A stretch of 64,000 bases of DNA from Paenibacillus hemerocallicola (GCF_006265175.1 NZ_VDCQ01000002.1:1-64000); one strand, 5' to 3'; counted from the stretch's first letter, positions 54,070 through 62,614 are shown. The notes: a model not told the origin generated them from the sequence alone. Made by a program: numbers and translations.

Positions 54070-54757
54070 GCTGTATCGCCCTCACAAATCGCCCCGTTAT
54101 TTCCCGCGGCCTCGTAATCGCCGTGCCGATGACTACGGCATATGCCCCGGCTTCCATACATTGTCTGCAATCCTCTATTGTCCATATGCGTCCTTCCGCT
54201 ACAACGGGGGTTCCGCCCAATGCCGCCAATTGGCGAATCAACTGAAAATCCGGCTCCTCCCGGTACACGCTGTCCGGCGTGTACCCCGATAAAGTAGTGG
54301 AGACCAGATCCGCCCCCAGCTCCATCGCGTTCACCCCTTCCTCGAAGGTGGACACGTCCGCTACGATGCCGATACCGGGATCAAGCATCTTTATCGCTTG
54401 CATAAGCTGTTGCAAAGTTTGTCCGCCGGGTCGCCGCCTTAAAGTCGCATCGACGGCGATCAAGCTCGCACCAGCGTCGGCCACTTGTTTCGCTTCGTGC
54501 AACGTCGGTGTAATAAACACGTCGGAATCGGGATACTCCTGCTTGTAAATGCCCATGATAGGCAACGAACAGCTCTGCTTGATGGCGGCTATATCCGCCG
54601 GGGTATTGGCGCGAATGCCGACCGCCCCTCCTTGTTTCGCTGCGACTGCCATTGCCGCCATATGATGCGAGCCGTACATGGGCTCATGCTCCAATGCTTG
54701 GCAGGAGACGATGACGCCGTGCCGGAGACTGTCGATTACTTGACCGATGTCGGCCAT
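54059..54757 (-). CDS. nanE: N-acetylmannosamine-6-phosphate 2-epimerase
   Basis: 232-residue TIM-barrel epimerase converting ManNAc-6-P to GlcNAc-6-P. Conserved segments: LRHGVIVSCQALEHEPMYGS, VGIRANTPADIAAIKQ, PIMGIYKQEYPDSDVFITPT, ALIAVDATLRRRPGG-like IAVDATLRRRP, and VVAEGRIWTIEDCRQCMEAG. Its start overlaps the truncated FAD-oxidoreductase gene by 22 bp. Confidence 0.96.
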   Translation of the reverse strand: MADIGQVIDSLRHGVIVSCQALEHEPMYGSHHMAAMAVAAKQGGAVGIRANTPADIAAIKQSCSLPIMGIYKQEYPDSDVFITPTLHEAKQVADAGASLIAVDATLRRRPGGQTLQQLMQAIKMLDPGIGIVADVSTFEEGVNAMELGADLVSTTLSGYTPDSVYREEPDFQLIRQLAALGGTPVVAEGRIWTIEDCRQCMEAGAYAVVIGTAITRPREITGRFVRAIQRER

Positions 54758-55296
54758 TGCATTTCCACTCCTTCGCGAGCAATCATCTGCTGGAATTGTT
54801 CAAGCTTCTCCCGGTCATTTCTGACCTGGCGCGGGGAATATCCCTTATCCAGGCAAAAGGCCGATAAATATCCCGCCGCTTCGCCGATATTCCATTCCAC
54901 CGGGTGAAGTCTGTAGCATCCGTTCGTAATATGCGTAACCCCGATATTTTTGCAAGCTGGAATCACATTGTTCATTCGGACCGGAATGAGGCATCCGAGC
55001 GGAATTTGAAACGGCAGGCGGCTATCGGCTCGCGCCCGGGCGGTCAGCGGAAAATGATGGCTGTAATAAGCTCTGACTCCATCGCGAAAGCGCCTGTAGC
55101 CGCGGGTGCATCCGAATTGCTCGATATACGAATGCTCGTCGGGAGGGACCGCTTGGCTCGTCAATTGCCCTCCGAGCCAATCCGTCTCCTCGGTTATGAT
55201 CACGTTTCGCCCCATACGAGCGGCGGCCAGAGCCGCCGCGCAGCCCCCGGTGCTTCCTCCGACGATGACGACGTGCGCCGAATATTCTTTTTTCAT
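54736..55296 (-). pseudogene. Internally deleted FAD-dependent oxidoreductase (PF12831-like)
   Basis: 186 codons with an intact start and stop. Residues 1-90 are the N-terminal FAD-binding part (AHVVIVGGSTGGCAAALAAA, ITEETDWLGGQLTSQAVPPD). Residues about 95-186 match the C-terminal part (IPLGCLIPVRMNNVIPACKN, THITNGCYRLHPVEWNIGEA). Family members are usually above 450 residues, so several hundred internal residues are missing, in frame, near RARADSRLPF. Probably inactive. It begins four bases before the lyase gene ends. Confidence 0.8.
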
Positions 55297-56198
55297 GAGA
55301 TTCGATACTCCGACAAGGCGGAAGCGATTTGTTTCATTTGCCCTTCATCCAACGGAAGCAGCGTAGTGGATACATAGGGCTTGCATAAGCCAAGGAGGGA
55401 AAGCGCGTATTTGTGTCCGGTTCCCCAGTGTATCGCTTTTTTGCCGAAGAAGGCTTCCTGTATGCTCTGCAGCTCCAGTTGGCGCAAGCTGGCGCCATGC
55501 GAATCGCCTTCCCGGGCTTTGCGATACAGATCGATGCAGCGATCGATCGCCAGGCTGGCTATTCCCGGAATAATGCCGTCTACTCCGATTTCCAGCGCCA
55601 GATCGAGCGTCCCTTCGTTGCCGTGAAGAATGGAGAAATCGTCGCGCCCCCGGAGCTGTCTGAGCAACGGCAAATTGGCGAATATATCGGCTTTAATGCC
55701 GACGATGTTTTTCTCCTCGCTTAATTCGATCACCATGCCGGGCGGAATAGGATTATTTGTATAAACCGGGATATTGTAAATGACGATCGGCTTATCGGTA
55801 TTTCTGCTCATGGATATGTAGTAATTTTTGATTTCCCGCTCATCCCGCACATTGTAGAAGTACGGGGGCACGAGTACAATCATGTCCGCGCCGGCGTCAA
55901 GCGCCCTTTGCATCATTCTTTCGGTCTTCCGCTGTCCTTCCGCGGATACGTTCGCCATGACGGGAACTCTTCCTTTCGCCTCGTCGACGGCGATTCGAAT
56001 GAGCCTTTCCTTCTCCTCCTCCACGATCATCGGAAATTCGCCCATGCTCCCCAGCAGGAAAATCCCGTCGACTCCTTTGTCGATCAACCGGGCTACAAGC
56101 TTGCGCACTCCGGTCTCATCGATATTTTCATGCTCGTCGAGCGGCGTCACCATCGGGCATATGACACCTCTCAGCTTGTTGCTTGTATTCGTCTCCAT
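55293..56198 (-). CDS. nanA: Dihydrodipicolinate synthase family lyase, probable N-acetylneuraminate lyase
   Basis: 301-residue class I aldolase. Motifs include GVICPMVTPLDEHENIDE, FLLGSMGEFPMI (GxxGE), the catalytic tyrosine in IVIYNIPVYTNN and the Schiff-base lysine in IVGIKADIF. In context with NanE, ROK kinase, NagA and a sialidase, cleavage of sialic acid to ManNAc and pyruvate is the most likely role; the sequence alone does not exclude another keto-acid lyase. ATG at 56198 lies eight bases after AGGAG. Lysine biosynthesis is unlikely given the operon. Confidence 0.88.
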   Translation of the reverse strand: METNTSNKLRGVICPMVTPLDEHENIDETGVRKLVARLIDKGVDGIFLLGSMGEFPMIVEEEKERLIRIAVDEAKGRVPVMANVSAEGQRKTERMMQRALDAGADMIVLVPPYFYNVRDEREIKNYYISMSRNTDKPIVIYNIPVYTNNPIPPGMVIELSEEKNIVGIKADIFANLPLLRQLRGRDDFSILHGNEGTLDLALEIGVDGIIPGIASLAIDRCIDLYRKAREGDSHGASLRQLELQSIQEAFFGKKAIHWGTGHKYALSLLGLCKPYVSTTLLPLDEGQMKQIASALSEYRIS

Positions 56199-56216
56199 CT
56201 CCCATTCTCCTCTCAT

Positions 56217-57317
56217 TTATAACGCCTCAAGTTCGGATAAAGACAGCTTTCGAATTCTTAATCGGGCCAAGCGGCTTCCATCCTCCGGTACTCCCGCACA
56301 ATAGGCGAACAGGACGGCATCGTCAATGAAATGAATGGCCGTATAACAATAGCCGCCTCTGTCCTCTTCCTTCTCCAGGTGAAAAAAATGTTTCCAGGTT
56401 TGACCGTCATCCTTGCTGATCCCGCCTATTAAAGGAGTGCGGCCCCCGGCATTGTTGGCAAGCAGACGAGTCTGGTAATTCGGTATCGGATTCCAGACGG
56501 CCAACAAGCTGCCGCTGCCAGGAATGCGCTTCATCGACAAAGGCGAGCGCGGGGAAGTAAACTGGGACGGGACCGCTTGACTCCACGTCTCCCCGTTATC
56601 CATCGAGAACATCTCGTACTGACAGCCGACATCCGTTCTTGCCCAGGACCAGAGCACTCCCGTCTGCAATTCGATCACGCCCGGTTCCTGCAAGCCGGAT
56701 TTGGAATGGGGAGCATGAAGGGCGCAAAACGTCTTCGCCTCCCGCCACGTCCGCCCGTCGTCGTCCGACAAAAAGTAATGAGCGATTCCCCTGGAATCGT
56801 TTTTATGATGGGGATCACTATACTCGGTCGCTTCTCCGGCCATTTTGTGAAAGGAAGTCGGAATGATCAACCGTCCTCCGGACAGTCTGACGACTCTGTC
56901 GTTATTCGTTACATAGTAGCCGAGTCCGGGAATGCAGCACCGGGCTTCGCTCCATGTTTCTCCTTCGTCGCTCGAACGTCTGAGATGGATTCTTCCGTTA
57001 TTTCTGGCCCGGCGCACGAAGTAGAACAAACCGATATCCCCGTCGGACATCCGCAGCAGCGACACGCTCATAATATTGCATGCATCGTGCTCCCCGGCCA
57101 TCGCGATAATCGTATCCTCGGACCAGGTTTCCCCTCCGTCGCCGGAATATCGGGATGCGATGCAGGATGGCGCATCGTCGGCATTCGACTCGCCGATAAA
57201 ACGGCTGTATACAAACAGCAGCCGACCATCCGACAGATCGATAAACGCGCCTTCGCTATTTCGCGGATTTCCAGCCGATGGACCCAGCTCCAATACGACC
57301 TTCCCTTTTTTGTCCAT
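56217..57317 (-). CDS. Sialidase-like BNR-repeat protein without signal peptide
   Basis: 366-residue six-bladed propeller protein. Five Asp-box (BNR) motifs are visible: SGDGGETWSE, SSDEGETWSE, SDDDGRTWRE, SMDNGETWSQ and SKDDGQTWKH. An N-terminal arginine-bearing strand (GNPRNSEGAFI) is typical of the related exo-sialidase group. The start is set at 57317 because AAGGAGAG lies seven bases upstream; longer frames run into the operator region. No signal peptide or anchor is present, so it should act in the cytosol on imported sialosides, or have a related glycosidase function. It is the first gene of the operon. Confidence 0.85.
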   Translation of the reverse strand: MDKKGKVVLELGPSAGNPRNSEGAFIDLSDGRLLFVYSRFIGESNADDAPSCIASRYSGDGGETWSEDTIIAMAGEHDACNIMSVSLLRMSDGDIGLFYFVRRARNNGRIHLRRSSDEGETWSEARCCIPGLGYYVTNNDRVVRLSGGRLIIPTSFHKMAGEATEYSDPHHKNDSRGIAHYFLSDDDGRTWREAKTFCALHAPHSKSGLQEPGVIELQTGVLWSWARTDVGCQYEMFSMDNGETWSQAVPSQFTSPRSPLSMKRIPGSGSLLAVWNPIPNYQTRLLANNAGGRTPLIGGISKDDGQTWKHFFHLEKEEDRGGYCYTAIHFIDDAVLFAYCAGVPEDGSRLARLRIRKLSLSELEAL

Positions 57318-57373
57318 TCCATAACTCTCCTTAATCAGTTCGGCATCGTACAAGCATTGTTTTTCCATAAAAT

Positions 57374-57391
57374 ATAGCATGGTAATACCTA
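57374..57391. promoter_or_regulatory. GntR operator, nan site 1
   Basis: ATAGCATGGTAATACCTA, about 57 bp upstream of the sialidase start. It shares ATGGTAATACCT with site 2 and fits the FadR-type pattern TGGT-N3-ACC. Confidence 0.75.
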
Positions 57392-57419
57392 TTAGAGCGT
57401 AAATTATGATGAAACAAAT

Positions 57420-57437
57420 ATAGTATGGTAATACCTG
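57420..57437. promoter_or_regulatory. GntR operator, nan site 2
   Basis: ATAGTATGGTAATACCTG, 46 bp from site 1. A TATATT next to each site could be a -10 box, so binding would block transcription. Confidence 0.75.
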
Positions 57438-57461
57438 AATAAAAGGATACCGATGTATCCT
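57438..57461 (-). terminator. Short terminator at the end of the gntR gene
   Basis: Minus-strand AGGATAC / GTATCCT with a short loop followed by TTTTATT, overlapping the stop codon and ending next to nan site 2. Confidence 0.6.
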
Positions 57462-58140
57462 ACTCCGATTCCTTTAAAGCTCTGGACTTCGCAAGGTGCT
57501 TCAGCATATGGTCCTTCGCTTGCCCGATATCCTTTTCTTTAATGCTCTGCGTAATCCGTCTATGATCCTCAAGCGTTACATGGCCACCCGAGGAAGAAAG
57601 TCGTTTATGGCGCACTTCCGTAAAAAATTTGCTGACGACTTCGCTAAATTCGTAAAACGTTTCATTGCTCGTCAACTTGAACAAGGTGCGGTGGAATCCG
57701 ATATCTTGCTCGACAAGCGGCAGTGATTTTCGGATCGCTTGCTCCATCTTATCGTTCCATCCGTCCAGCTCTTCCAGCGCCTTCGGATCAGCGCGCAGTA
57801 TAACAAGCTCGACGGCGACAACCTCCAGAATGGTACGTATTTCTTGAAGTTCCATCATCTTCTGCTGATTGCCAAACCAGCGGAAATAGAACTGATCCAT
57901 CAATTGCTCCAGAGACGCGTCGCTTACGAATATGCCGTCTCCCGGTTTAAGCTTGAGTATGCCAACCGTCTCCAACGATTTCAAAGCTTCCCGTACAACG
58001 GTTCGGCTTACGCCAAGAAGCTCGATAATTTCTTTCTCGTTCGGAAACGGATCTCCCGACTTCAGATTATGCTCGACGATATACTGTTTGATTTTCTCGA
58101 TCGCGACATCTTTAAGCGATTTCCGGATCAAGGTTTCCAT
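57460..58140 (-). CDS. GntR/FadR family regulator, probable regulator of the nan operon
   Basis: 226-residue regulator. The winged helix is at the N-terminus (PFPNEKEIIELLGVSRTVVR, EALKSLETVGILKLKPGDGI). The C-terminal FCD-type all-helical effector domain has the metal/ligand histidine pattern (DIGFHRTLFKLTSNETFYEF and a later HVTLEDHRRI). Start: ATG after AAAGGGGGTG. An operator of the same sequence as those before the sialidase lies about 30 bp upstream, implying autoregulation; by analogy with NanR it may respond to sialic acid. Confidence 0.93.
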   Translation of the reverse strand: METLIRKSLKDVAIEKIKQYIVEHNLKSGDPFPNEKEIIELLGVSRTVVREALKSLETVGILKLKPGDGIFVSDASLEQLMDQFYFRWFGNQQKMMELQEIRTILEVVAVELVILRADPKALEELDGWNDKMEQAIRKSLPLVEQDIGFHRTLFKLTSNETFYEFSEVVSKFFTEVRHKRLSSSGGHVTLEDHRRITQSIKEKDIGQAKDHMLKHLAKSRALKESE

Positions 58141-58165
58141 GCGTTCTGCTCACCCCCTTTCATAT

Positions 58166-58183
58166 ATACTATGGTATTACCTA
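58166..58183. promoter_or_regulatory. GntR operator upstream of the gntR gene
   Basis: ATACTATGGTATTACCTA, the same pattern as the two nan sites with the central base pair inverted. About 30 bp upstream of the regulator start. Confidence 0.75.
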
Positions 58184-58291
58184 ATATAATACATCGCGTT
58201 GTGAAATTCAACCCGTTTCTTCCGTATCAGATTTATGGCCCGAAGACGGCTTTTACAGAGAAGCACGGCATCAGCTGCCCTCGGGTTCCTT

Positions 58292-59008
58292 CTACTTTGC
58301 CATAAGCGGCTTCATTAAGTGGTCGCGAATTTTGCCGGCCGCGCCATTCTTGTCTTTCCTTTTCAATAGTTCCACGATGGCACGATGATCTTGGATGCTT
58401 TCCGCTACCCCAACCGTACTATCGTTGTCCATATTTTTCGTTGCGATCATCTGGAAATATTTATTGATAACATCGGTCAATTGGATGAACATGGGGTTTC
58501 CGGTCAGGCTGAGAAGCTCCCGGTGAAAATTATATTCATGCTTGGCGAACTCTTTTTTCGATAAAGGCGCTCGTTCCGCTTCTTCGATCAGGCCGGCTAT
58601 CCGATCCAGCTTCAGCTCCCCGGCGCCCGCCCGGTCCACGATTTGTCCAACCGCCGCTTGCTCTAGTATGATTCTGAATTCAAGAAGGTTGTCCGATTGA
58701 TTGTCTATGTTGCTCCACAAAAACAGCATTTCCTGAAACAAAGAAGAGAGATCGGCTTCTTTAACGAAAATCCCTTTTCCGCGCTTCTTGTATATATAAC
58801 CGAGCGCTTCCAGCGTACCGAGCGCTTCCCTGATTACGGGGCGGCTGACCCCCAGGGTCAATGCCAAGTCTCTCTCGGTCGGCAGCTTGTCTCCGGGCTT
58901 AAGCCGATTGGCGGCCACATAATCTTTGATTTTGTAGCATGCCATATTTTTCAGCATATAATCGTCGCTTATGATTTGTTCCACTTTCCTGCTCCTCCGG
59001 GCTGCCAA
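58292..59008 (-). CDS. GntR/FadR family transcriptional regulator (second copy)
   Basis: 238-residue regulator paralogous to the downstream one. Winged helix: LPTERDLALTLGVSRPVIRE and LGTLEALGYIYKKRGKGIFV. The FCD-type domain includes FAKHEYNFHRELLSLTGNPM. Start ATG with a weak AGGAG. The next gntR operator lies between its stop and the following gene. I saw no copy of the TATGGTAWTACCTA site in front of this gene, so its targets may differ. Confidence 0.92.
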   Translation of the reverse strand: MAARRSRKVEQIISDDYMLKNMACYKIKDYVAANRLKPGDKLPTERDLALTLGVSRPVIREALGTLEALGYIYKKRGKGIFVKEADLSSLFQEMLFLWSNIDNQSDNLLEFRIILEQAAVGQIVDRAGAGELKLDRIAGLIEEAERAPLSKKEFAKHEYNFHRELLSLTGNPMFIQLTDVINKYFQMIATKNMDNDSTVGVAESIQDHRAIVELLKRKDKNGAAGKIRDHLMKPLMAK

Positions 59009-59084
59009 AACTCTAATTGTATGCTCCTGACCTATATGTTAGTTTATTTTCACGGGTTTGTAAAACAAATAAGAAAAACCTTCG

Positions 59085-59230
59085 TGTTGTTTTGATGAAC
59101 TGAATGGTAACATCCCGATTTCAAAGGCGGACCGTGAACTTTACGCTCCAATACCCACTCCCCTTGACCTCTTACGAACTTCCTTCGACTTCATTCCGCT
59201 CCAACCGCGCTTCGAGTCGGTATTCGTTCT
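59085..59230. repeat. Intergenic module, copy B of the left flank
   Basis: CGATTTCAAAGGCGGACC, CCACTCCCCTTGACC and CTTCCTTCGACTTCATTC align with 38.93-39.18 kb. The tandem hairpin units present in the other copy are missing here. Confidence 0.7.
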
Positions 59231-59247
59231 GATCGGTCAAGCAAAGC

Positions 59248-59459
59248 GGAACAAAAAGTTCCGCTATTCCTTCGGAGAGCAGCTAAAATGGGGCGTAGAG
59301 GAACGATTAGTTCCTTTATCGGCAGATTGAAGGTCATTTGAGGGCCATTTTTCACCAATAAAGGAACTCATCGTTCCGTTTCTGCTGTTTCCCCGCCTTT
59401 CGCAAGCAATAAAGGAACTCATCGTTCCCTTCTCAAAAAATAACGGAAGTACATGTTCC
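59248..59459. repeat. Palindrome island 5: five GGAA-N7-TTCC sites
   Basis: Sites start at 59248, 59300, 59363, 59414 and 59445. Two are identical (GGAACTCATCGTTCC). The motif is that of island 1 at 14.6-14.9 kb. From 59460 to 59706 no gene is seen; GAACTTAAGCATTCTAAATC at about 59677 is shared with 39.48 kb. Confidence 0.85.
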
Positions 59460-59706
59460 GCGCGATGTAGATAAGAAGTCTTTAATGTCGCATTAGAAGG
59501 GATAACCGGGATAACCCTTCAGTCCCAACAAAACATATGCAATCTTATAAGTTAAGAAAACCGTCTATCGACGAATAACGAGGATGAGGGACCCCGGTTC
59601 AGCGGTAGTTTTTTTGGTTCAGACTGTCGCTGTTCGCTTTAACCATGCATTGCTTTTAAGTTGTGTCGCTTTAATGAACTTAAGCATTCTAAATCGTTCA
59701 AATGCA

Positions 59707-59740
59707 GCAAGAGCCCTCCGCTTAGGAGAGCTCCTCTTCA
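59707..59740 (-). terminator. Possible terminator of tyrS
   Basis: Minus-strand arms AAGAG...CTCTCC and GGAGGG-CTCTT pair with a small interior loop. The T-run is weak. Confidence 0.4.
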
Positions 59741-59748
59741 ATCGCTAT

Positions 59749-61032
59749 TTATTGAAACCGGACCAAATAATAATTTTTTTTCCCGCGCCGCAAAACGACA
59801 TATTTGCCGTGCAGTCGGTGCTCCTCTTTGATCATGCTGTCGATTCCGCTCATGCGTTCGCCGTTGACATACACCGCGCCGCTCTCGATATCCTGCTTCG
59901 CCTGACGGCGGGACGGCGCCGCTTTGACCGAAACGAGCAGGTCGATCAGGCCGGCTTCCGGCTGATTGTCCAGCACGGTCGTAGGCATGTCCTGCAGCGC
60001 CTCGACGAGCTCGGCTTCGTTCAGCTGCGTCACATCCCCGGAGAATAGGGCTTGCGTAATGTTCTCTGCACTTTCCACCGCTTCGTCGCCATGAACGAGC
60101 CGGGTGACCTCGCGGGCCAGCTCTCGCTGGGCGACGCGTTTTTCCGGATGCTCCTTCAGCTCAGACTCCAGCTCGGCGATCTGCTCGCGAGTCAGGAAGG
60201 TGAAATATTTAAGAAACTTGATTACATCCTGATCGTCGGTATTAATCCAGAACTGATAAAACTGGTAAGCGGACGTTTTGCTTCTGTCGAGCCAGATTGC
60301 GCCCGACTCGGATTTGCCGAATTTTTTGCCGTCGCTTTTCGTTACGAGCGGCATCGTAATGCCGTAGGCGTCCCCGCCGCCCATTTTGCCTATGAGATCG
60401 AGACCGGCAGTAATGTTGCCCCATTGATCGCTGCCCCCGAGCTGCAGCGAACAGCCATGCTCCTGGTGCAGCTTATGGAAATCGTAAGCCTGGAGAATCA
60501 TGTAGCTGAACTCGGTGAACGAGATGCCGTTCGCGAGACGGGAGTCGACAGAATCTTTCGCCAGCATGTAGTTTACCGTGAAGTTTTTGCCGACATCGCG
60601 GAGAAACGAGATCGCGTCCAGCGGAGCGAGCCAATCGTAGTTGCTCATCAGCTTGGCCGGGTTGTCCGACAAGTCGAAATCGAGAAACCGGGACAGCTGC
60701 CGCTTCAAGCTGTCGGTCCACTGGGCTACCGTGTCGGCCGTATTGAGCGAACGTTCCGTGGAACGACCGCTCGGGTCGCCGATCAAGCCGGTTCCGCCGC
60801 CTACAAGGGCAATCGAGTGATGTCCGGCCAATTGGAAACGGCGCAAACATAAGATCGGCAAAAGGCTGCCGATATGAAGGCTGTCCGCAGTCGGGTCGAA
60901 GCCGCAGTATAAGACGACGCGTTCCGATTCCAGCTTCTGCTTCAAGCCTTCGCGATCGGTCATTTGGTAGATCAGTCCCCGGTACTCCAAATCCTCTAGC
61001 AATGCCACAACGGTCAATCGCGTTTCAGTCAA
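59749..61032 (-). CDS. tyrS: Tyrosyl-tRNA synthetase
   Basis: 427-residue class I synthetase. HIGH-type motif DSLHIGSLLP, tyrosine-binding LVGGGTGLIGDPSGR and LQLGGSDQWGNITAG, KMSKS-type KSDGKKFGKSESG, and a C-terminal S4 domain (SRRQAKQDIESGAVYVNGER). The start is the TTG at 61032, eight bases after GAGGAGAG. Regulated by a tyrosine-specific T-box leader. Confidence 0.97.
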   Translation of the reverse strand: MTETRLTVVALLEDLEYRGLIYQMTDREGLKQKLESERVVLYCGFDPTADSLHIGSLLPILCLRRFQLAGHHSIALVGGGTGLIGDPSGRSTERSLNTADTVAQWTDSLKRQLSRFLDFDLSDNPAKLMSNYDWLAPLDAISFLRDVGKNFTVNYMLAKDSVDSRLANGISFTEFSYMILQAYDFHKLHQEHGCSLQLGGSDQWGNITAGLDLIGKMGGGDAYGITMPLVTKSDGKKFGKSESGAIWLDRSKTSAYQFYQFWINTDDQDVIKFLKYFTFLTREQIAELESELKEHPEKRVAQRELAREVTRLVHGDEAVESAENITQALFSGDVTQLNEAELVEALQDMPTTVLDNQPEAGLIDLLVSVKAAPSRRQAKQDIESGAVYVNGERMSGIDSMIKEEHRLHGKYVVLRRGKKNYYLVRFQ

Positions 61033-61065
61033 CTTGCATCTCTCCTCATCACTTTTGTTGAGCAA

Positions 61066-61340
61066 CAAAAAGACCCGTCTCCTGTTGTTGACAGGGACGA
61101 GTCATCGCGGTACCACCCTAATTGAAAACACCTCTGCTCGGAGGCATTTTCCGCTCGAATCGGGTAACGGCCGATTGTCCGTCCTTCCCTTCCGCTTGCA
61201 CGGTTTCGGTTCGGATGCTCCGGGACGTATTTCGCGTTCGTTCGTGTACCGGCTTGCACCACACCGCCGGCTCTCTGAGACTCCGAATTCGAAGCGCTAC
61301 TGGTTCCCTTCCTCGCATGTTCAGGGGATTACGTTTGATC
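61066..61340 (-). ncRNA. T-box riboswitch leader of tyrS (tyrosine)
   Basis: The conserved T-box sequence AGGGTGGTACCGCG is at 61106-61119 on the minus strand. It is followed by the terminator (GACTCGTCCCTG / CAGGAGACGGGTC, then TTTTTG; 61066-61103). The likely specifier is TAC at 61227-61229 in GAAATACGTCCC, matching tyrosine. Uncharged tRNA-Tyr would stabilise the antiterminator and allow tyrS expression. The 5' limit is estimated from the promoter. Confidence 0.92.
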
Positions 61341-61342
61341 AT

Positions 61343-61371
61343 TTTATATCATTTCCGCGCCTCGGTGTCAA
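61343..61371 (-). promoter_or_regulatory. Promoter of the T-box-tyrS unit
   Basis: Minus-strand TTGACA (61366-61371), 17 bases, TATAAA (61343-61348). Confidence 0.85.
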
Positions 61372-61384
61372 ATGTACGAGCGGT

Positions 61385-62428
61385 TCATTTGTTCAGTTTC
61401 ACTACGTCCTCTTCAGTCAAGCCCGTCGCTTTGACGATCATTTCGGTACTGGCTCCGAGAGAAAACAAGTTTCGGGCAATCTCTACCGATTTCTGATGCT
61501 TACCTTCCTTGATTCCTTCCTTGATTCCTTCCTTGATTCCTTCCTTGATCCCTTCTTCCCTGACCTTCGGGTCGATCCAGGTTTTGATCATCGCGTGCAC
61601 CTCCTCGCGAACGGCTTCGTATTGGCCGTAACGGGTATACAAATAGTCGGTAATACTATGCAAAACGCGTAATATTCGATCCATATCGCCTGTACCGATT
61701 TTCTGTTCCTGCTGCACGTCTTTCAGAACGTCCAACGTGTTTTGAATCGTAACCTTCAGCTGCTGAAATTGCTCGGTCATCAAAACGCTTTTCTCGCTGT
61801 CCAAACGGCTGCTTTCATAAATAGCGTTCATCCGCTTTCGAGAGTTGAATACTTGCAGGGGCAGCAATGCATACAAGTTATGATTTTTTAGCTGTTCGGC
61901 ACTATATGTCCAATACTTCAATACAGGCACGCGGTACTCCATCTCTTGACCGTCCGGCATTCGCAGCAGAAAGGCAAGATGGTCATCGATGCTTTGATTT
62001 TCTTCTATAAAAATGACAAGCTGCCGCGGAAATTCGATGACAGGCAAGCTCTTTCCATTTGCCGTCGTCTTATCTCCGGCATCTATCCGACCTTCGGCTT
62101 GCGCCAGCTCGACCGCTTTCTCGAAACTGTATCGGAACATGCGAATAACCATTTGCCCGTCGTTATGCGTCTGAAATTCAATGTGTTAGGAATACTGTTT
62201 GCCATCCGCCGTACGTACCGTAATGAATAGGTTCCCTTCAATCTGGCCGAGCTTATGGTCGACAAATTTCCCGTTGCCATACTGGATCGTCACCTGATCG
62301 CTGGCGAATCGTTCGCCAAATAAGCCACCAAGCAGCGGAACCATAACTTTTTTGGATAAACCGAACAAAACGCGCATCATTTGATCCAGCTTTATGCTTT
62401 CACGTCTGCGCCGATTAGCTTCGCTCAT
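61385..62428 (-). pseudogene. Rpn family nuclease/putative transposase, interrupted by an in-frame stop
   Basis: A PD-(D/E)XK-type Rpn protein split by TAA at 62186-62188. The first part (from ATG at 62428) has SIKLDQMMRVLFGLSKKVMV and GQIEGNLFITVRTADGKQYS. After the stop, in the same frame, HIEFQTHNDGQMVIRMFRYS continues the nuclease core, where relatives read Y-H-I-E-F-Q. The C-terminus has the characteristic (EGIK)n repeat (12-bp DNA repeat at about 61505-61555). Two codons (S and stop) appear to be extra relative to the family. The downstream part can be read alone from ATG at 62152 but would lack the N-terminal core. Confidence 0.8.
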
Positions 62429-62570
62429 ACTGAGATCAATCCGTTTCACGCTAGGATACCTTCGTGTATGTTCGGCCCAAGGAAGTAATCTCATTATACC
62501 ATACCCGCCGGCCATCAGAACGAAAAACTTGCCTGTTCTGCTCTGAAGGACAATGCGTGATGCAGTCATG

Positions 62571-62608
62571 AAAAATATCCCGCCCCTCGTGCATTAGGGA
62601 CGGGATAT
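62571..62608 (-). terminator. Terminator of the SRAP-like gene
   Basis: Minus-strand ATATCCCG-T-CCC / GGG-G-CGGGATAT hairpin followed by TTTTC, just after the stop codon. Confidence 0.85.
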
Positions 62609-62614
62609 GGCACA

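Noticed and set aside
57318-57380. Longer start for the sialidase-like gene, possibly a membrane-proximal leader
   Set aside because: Upstream ATGs lack a ribosome binding site and lie in the operator region; AAGGAGAG points to 57317.
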